This document shows positions 62,501 through 64,000 of a DNA stretch of 64,000 bases, piece after piece; positions within the stretch are counted from its first letter, which is position 1, and every line of letters starts with the position of its first letter. Under the pieces are notes generated by a model, which was not told where the DNA came from, made no database searches, and was given only the letters and a program-made list of their open reading frames with translations. A program made the position numbers and the translations under genes. The stretch comes from Campylorhamphus procurvoides (taxonomy: Eukaryota > Chordata > Aves > Passeriformes > Dendrocolaptidae), in the NCBI GenBank assembly GCA_013396655.1, contig WBMV01004991.1, forward strand, positions 545,447 through 609,446, given 5' to 3'.

Positions 62501-64000
62501 CTCCTTGCAAACAAGATGCTTCTCCTGGGTTTCAGGTAGCCCATTGATCCAAGCAACATCCCTTTCATCATTTTTCACTTAGATTTACCAGATGGCTACA
62601 CTTTCTGGTCTGGAGATGTGAACCCCATGCATCCCTTAGCAACAACTCTCAGCTCCATTTCGTAACTGGTATTCACCATCAAAACTGACAAAAGTTTAGT
62701 TTTCTATGTATTTCATTTACACTTACCTGTCTGATGAACCCCATCTGCTATGCCAGAGGTGCCTGTAGTGTATATGATGGTGTGATGGGCTGTAATTTGG
62801 GCCACTCTGTTGTTGGGTATGTTTTACACTGTTGTGTTACATGTTGTTCAAAGCCCAAAATTTCCAGCAGAAGTGAAATGCAGTGTTCAAACAATATGCT
62901 ATGAGTTTAAATGGAATGGTTTAAGTGCATAGAATCATACATTATTAATTGATCTCTCAGTATTATAGAAAATTGTAATTAATATGGAAGTTGTGTCTTT
63001 TTTTTAAGCTGTAATGCATAGTTCAGATGACTAATCTTTCAGACAGGATTTTTAGTTATTCTTTTAACTTAAAAACAGGATAAAGTTTGATAGCTTTATT
63101 CAGCAGGGCACTGTAGAAATACAGCAAATCAGCACAAATACACAGCCTGTCACAGTCATTCTCGTATAAAATATGACTCACAGTTTTGAAACATATGGTT
63201 ATACAAGTTTTAATTTAAGTGGCATCTTCTTTAGTCAGCAAAATGAGGTCTGGCTTGCCTGTGGGAAGTGGAGTCAGCACCTTCACCTGCTGAAGTGAAA
63301 AGGCCCCCCCAGTGACCAGTGTTGGTTTCCACTGCTGGTGTATAGCTGAACAAAAATGTGAACCTTTGCACTTGATGCACACAGGGAAAACACAAGAGCT
63401 TTCCCATTCATTATCTGCAAGCTGCTAGAAATGCAGCTTATCACATACCTTGTGGTCACACAGCCTGTGATCCTACTGTCTGGAACCTCCCATGTGGATA
63501 ACCAGATGCACCCCCATACCAGAAGCACTAAACTTTCCCACAAACACTTGTTTTATATTTTGCCCCTCAACTTCAATAGGGAGAGCCCCACACTGTTCCA
63601 TCTTGCCAAATATATATATATCTTGTTAGAGCTTATTTTACTGATGCATTGGATAGATTTAAAAGCCTTCCTTGGTCCTAGAAAGGAAATAATAATTAAT
63701 ACCTACTCTCACAATAGGGAACTATCATCTCTTCTGGAGGAGAGGAATAGGGTTTGTCCTCTCACTCCTGACAGCTGCTGCTGGGAGACATTTCTGGGCT
63801 GTCAGAGCCTCTTTATGAGCAGATTCTTTTGTAAGTCTTCATTGCCCACACCAATAGGTCTACACTTGGCATTTACTTTTTTCCTGCAATTATTTTTTTT
63901 TCACCTTTCTAAATGCTTTCCCTTTCTAATTCCTTCTCTACTGCCTTTTTCTTCTGGTCATACTTTTTTATTTTTTTCCTACTTGGTCTTTATTTGATGA
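59576..64000. other. Unique non-coding stretch to window end
   Basis: Single-copy DNA with a T run at 59878-59887 and a short ATAT run at about 63611-63621. A pyrimidine-rich zone from 63870 to the end yields a 188-codon open frame (63431-63997) truncated by the window. That frame is hydrophobic only because of its T richness and is not recognised. No gene called. Confidence 0.55.
59784..59816 (+). promoter_or_regulatory. Doubled IRF/PRDM1-like motif
   Basis: GGAAGTGAAAAT and GGAAAGTGAAAT follow each other about 14 bases apart. The second contains GAAAGTGAAA (59801-59810), an exact fit to the GAAANTGAAA interferon-response/IRF core, and both contain the AGTGAAA PRDM1-type word. The pair looks like an imperfect tandem duplication. 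Confidence 0.3.

Noticed and set aside
62928..62942. GCATAGAATCATAC, CR1-tail-like word
   Set aside because: No CR1 3' sequence on either side, so probably chance in AT-rich DNA.
63431..63997. 188-codon open frame reaching the window end
   Set aside because: Its hydrophobic tail reflects pyrimidine-rich DNA rather than a membrane protein, and nothing in it is recognisable.
1..64000. Search by eye for CRISPR arrays, prokaryotic operons, phage genes, rRNA or tRNA genes
   Set aside because: None seen. The composition, CR1 and LTR content fit a bird nuclear genome.

Overview
The window reads as nuclear DNA from a bird. Three things support this. Most of the sequence is single-copy, AT-leaning DNA with few interspersed repeats. 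Two truncated 3' ends of CR1 LINEs are present, carrying the decayed ATTCTATGA-type tail typical of avian CR1. One old solo LTR has the start and end found in many avian endogenous-retrovirus LTRs. These family assignments rest on recognised sequence, not on a database search.

I could not assign a single protein-coding gene. The open reading frames are short, overlap one another on both strands, often lie in low-complexity DNA, and match no family I know. The window is best described as intergenic or very large-intron DNA, with a CpG-rich segment at its left edge (about 1-560) that may be the margin of a promoter island lying partly outside the window.

Layout: 1-2580 holds the CpG-rich left edge, then mostly plain sequence with one CpG-bearing, splice-acceptor-led block at 2101-2234. 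At 2576-2780 is a roughly 200-bp TATG/TG/TA microsatellite, followed directly by a short GC-rich patch with a CTCF-like motif. 2911-7614 is unique sequence with a possible minus-strand exon near 6.9-7.08 kb. 7615-7872 is a CR1 fragment. 7873-17599 is unique. At 17600-17678 is an unusual AT-rich tandem/inverted repeat. 17679-25237 is mostly unique, with two short pieces (18541-18606 and 22692-22777) of what looks like one ancient foldback repeat family. At 25236-25269 is a C-rich, G-quadruplex-type tract containing an N. 25270-38324 is unique. 38325-38434 is a second CR1 piece. 43971-44040 is another probable old repeat. 45716-46203 is an A17 run beside the solo LTR and its possible target-site duplication. 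46204-64000 is unique DNA with several blocks that look like conserved non-coding elements, most notably 51885-52300, 54040-54315 and 46966-47004.

I found no support for an operon, CRISPR array, phage, mobile gene cluster or other new biological system. The observations most worth following are non-coding: the left-edge CpG island, the 17.6-kb repeat, the two related foldback repeats, the CpG-bearing enhancer-like blocks, two CTCF-like sites, a doubled IRF/PRDM1-like motif, and a few splice-acceptor-led open blocks that could be exons of unannotated transcripts.
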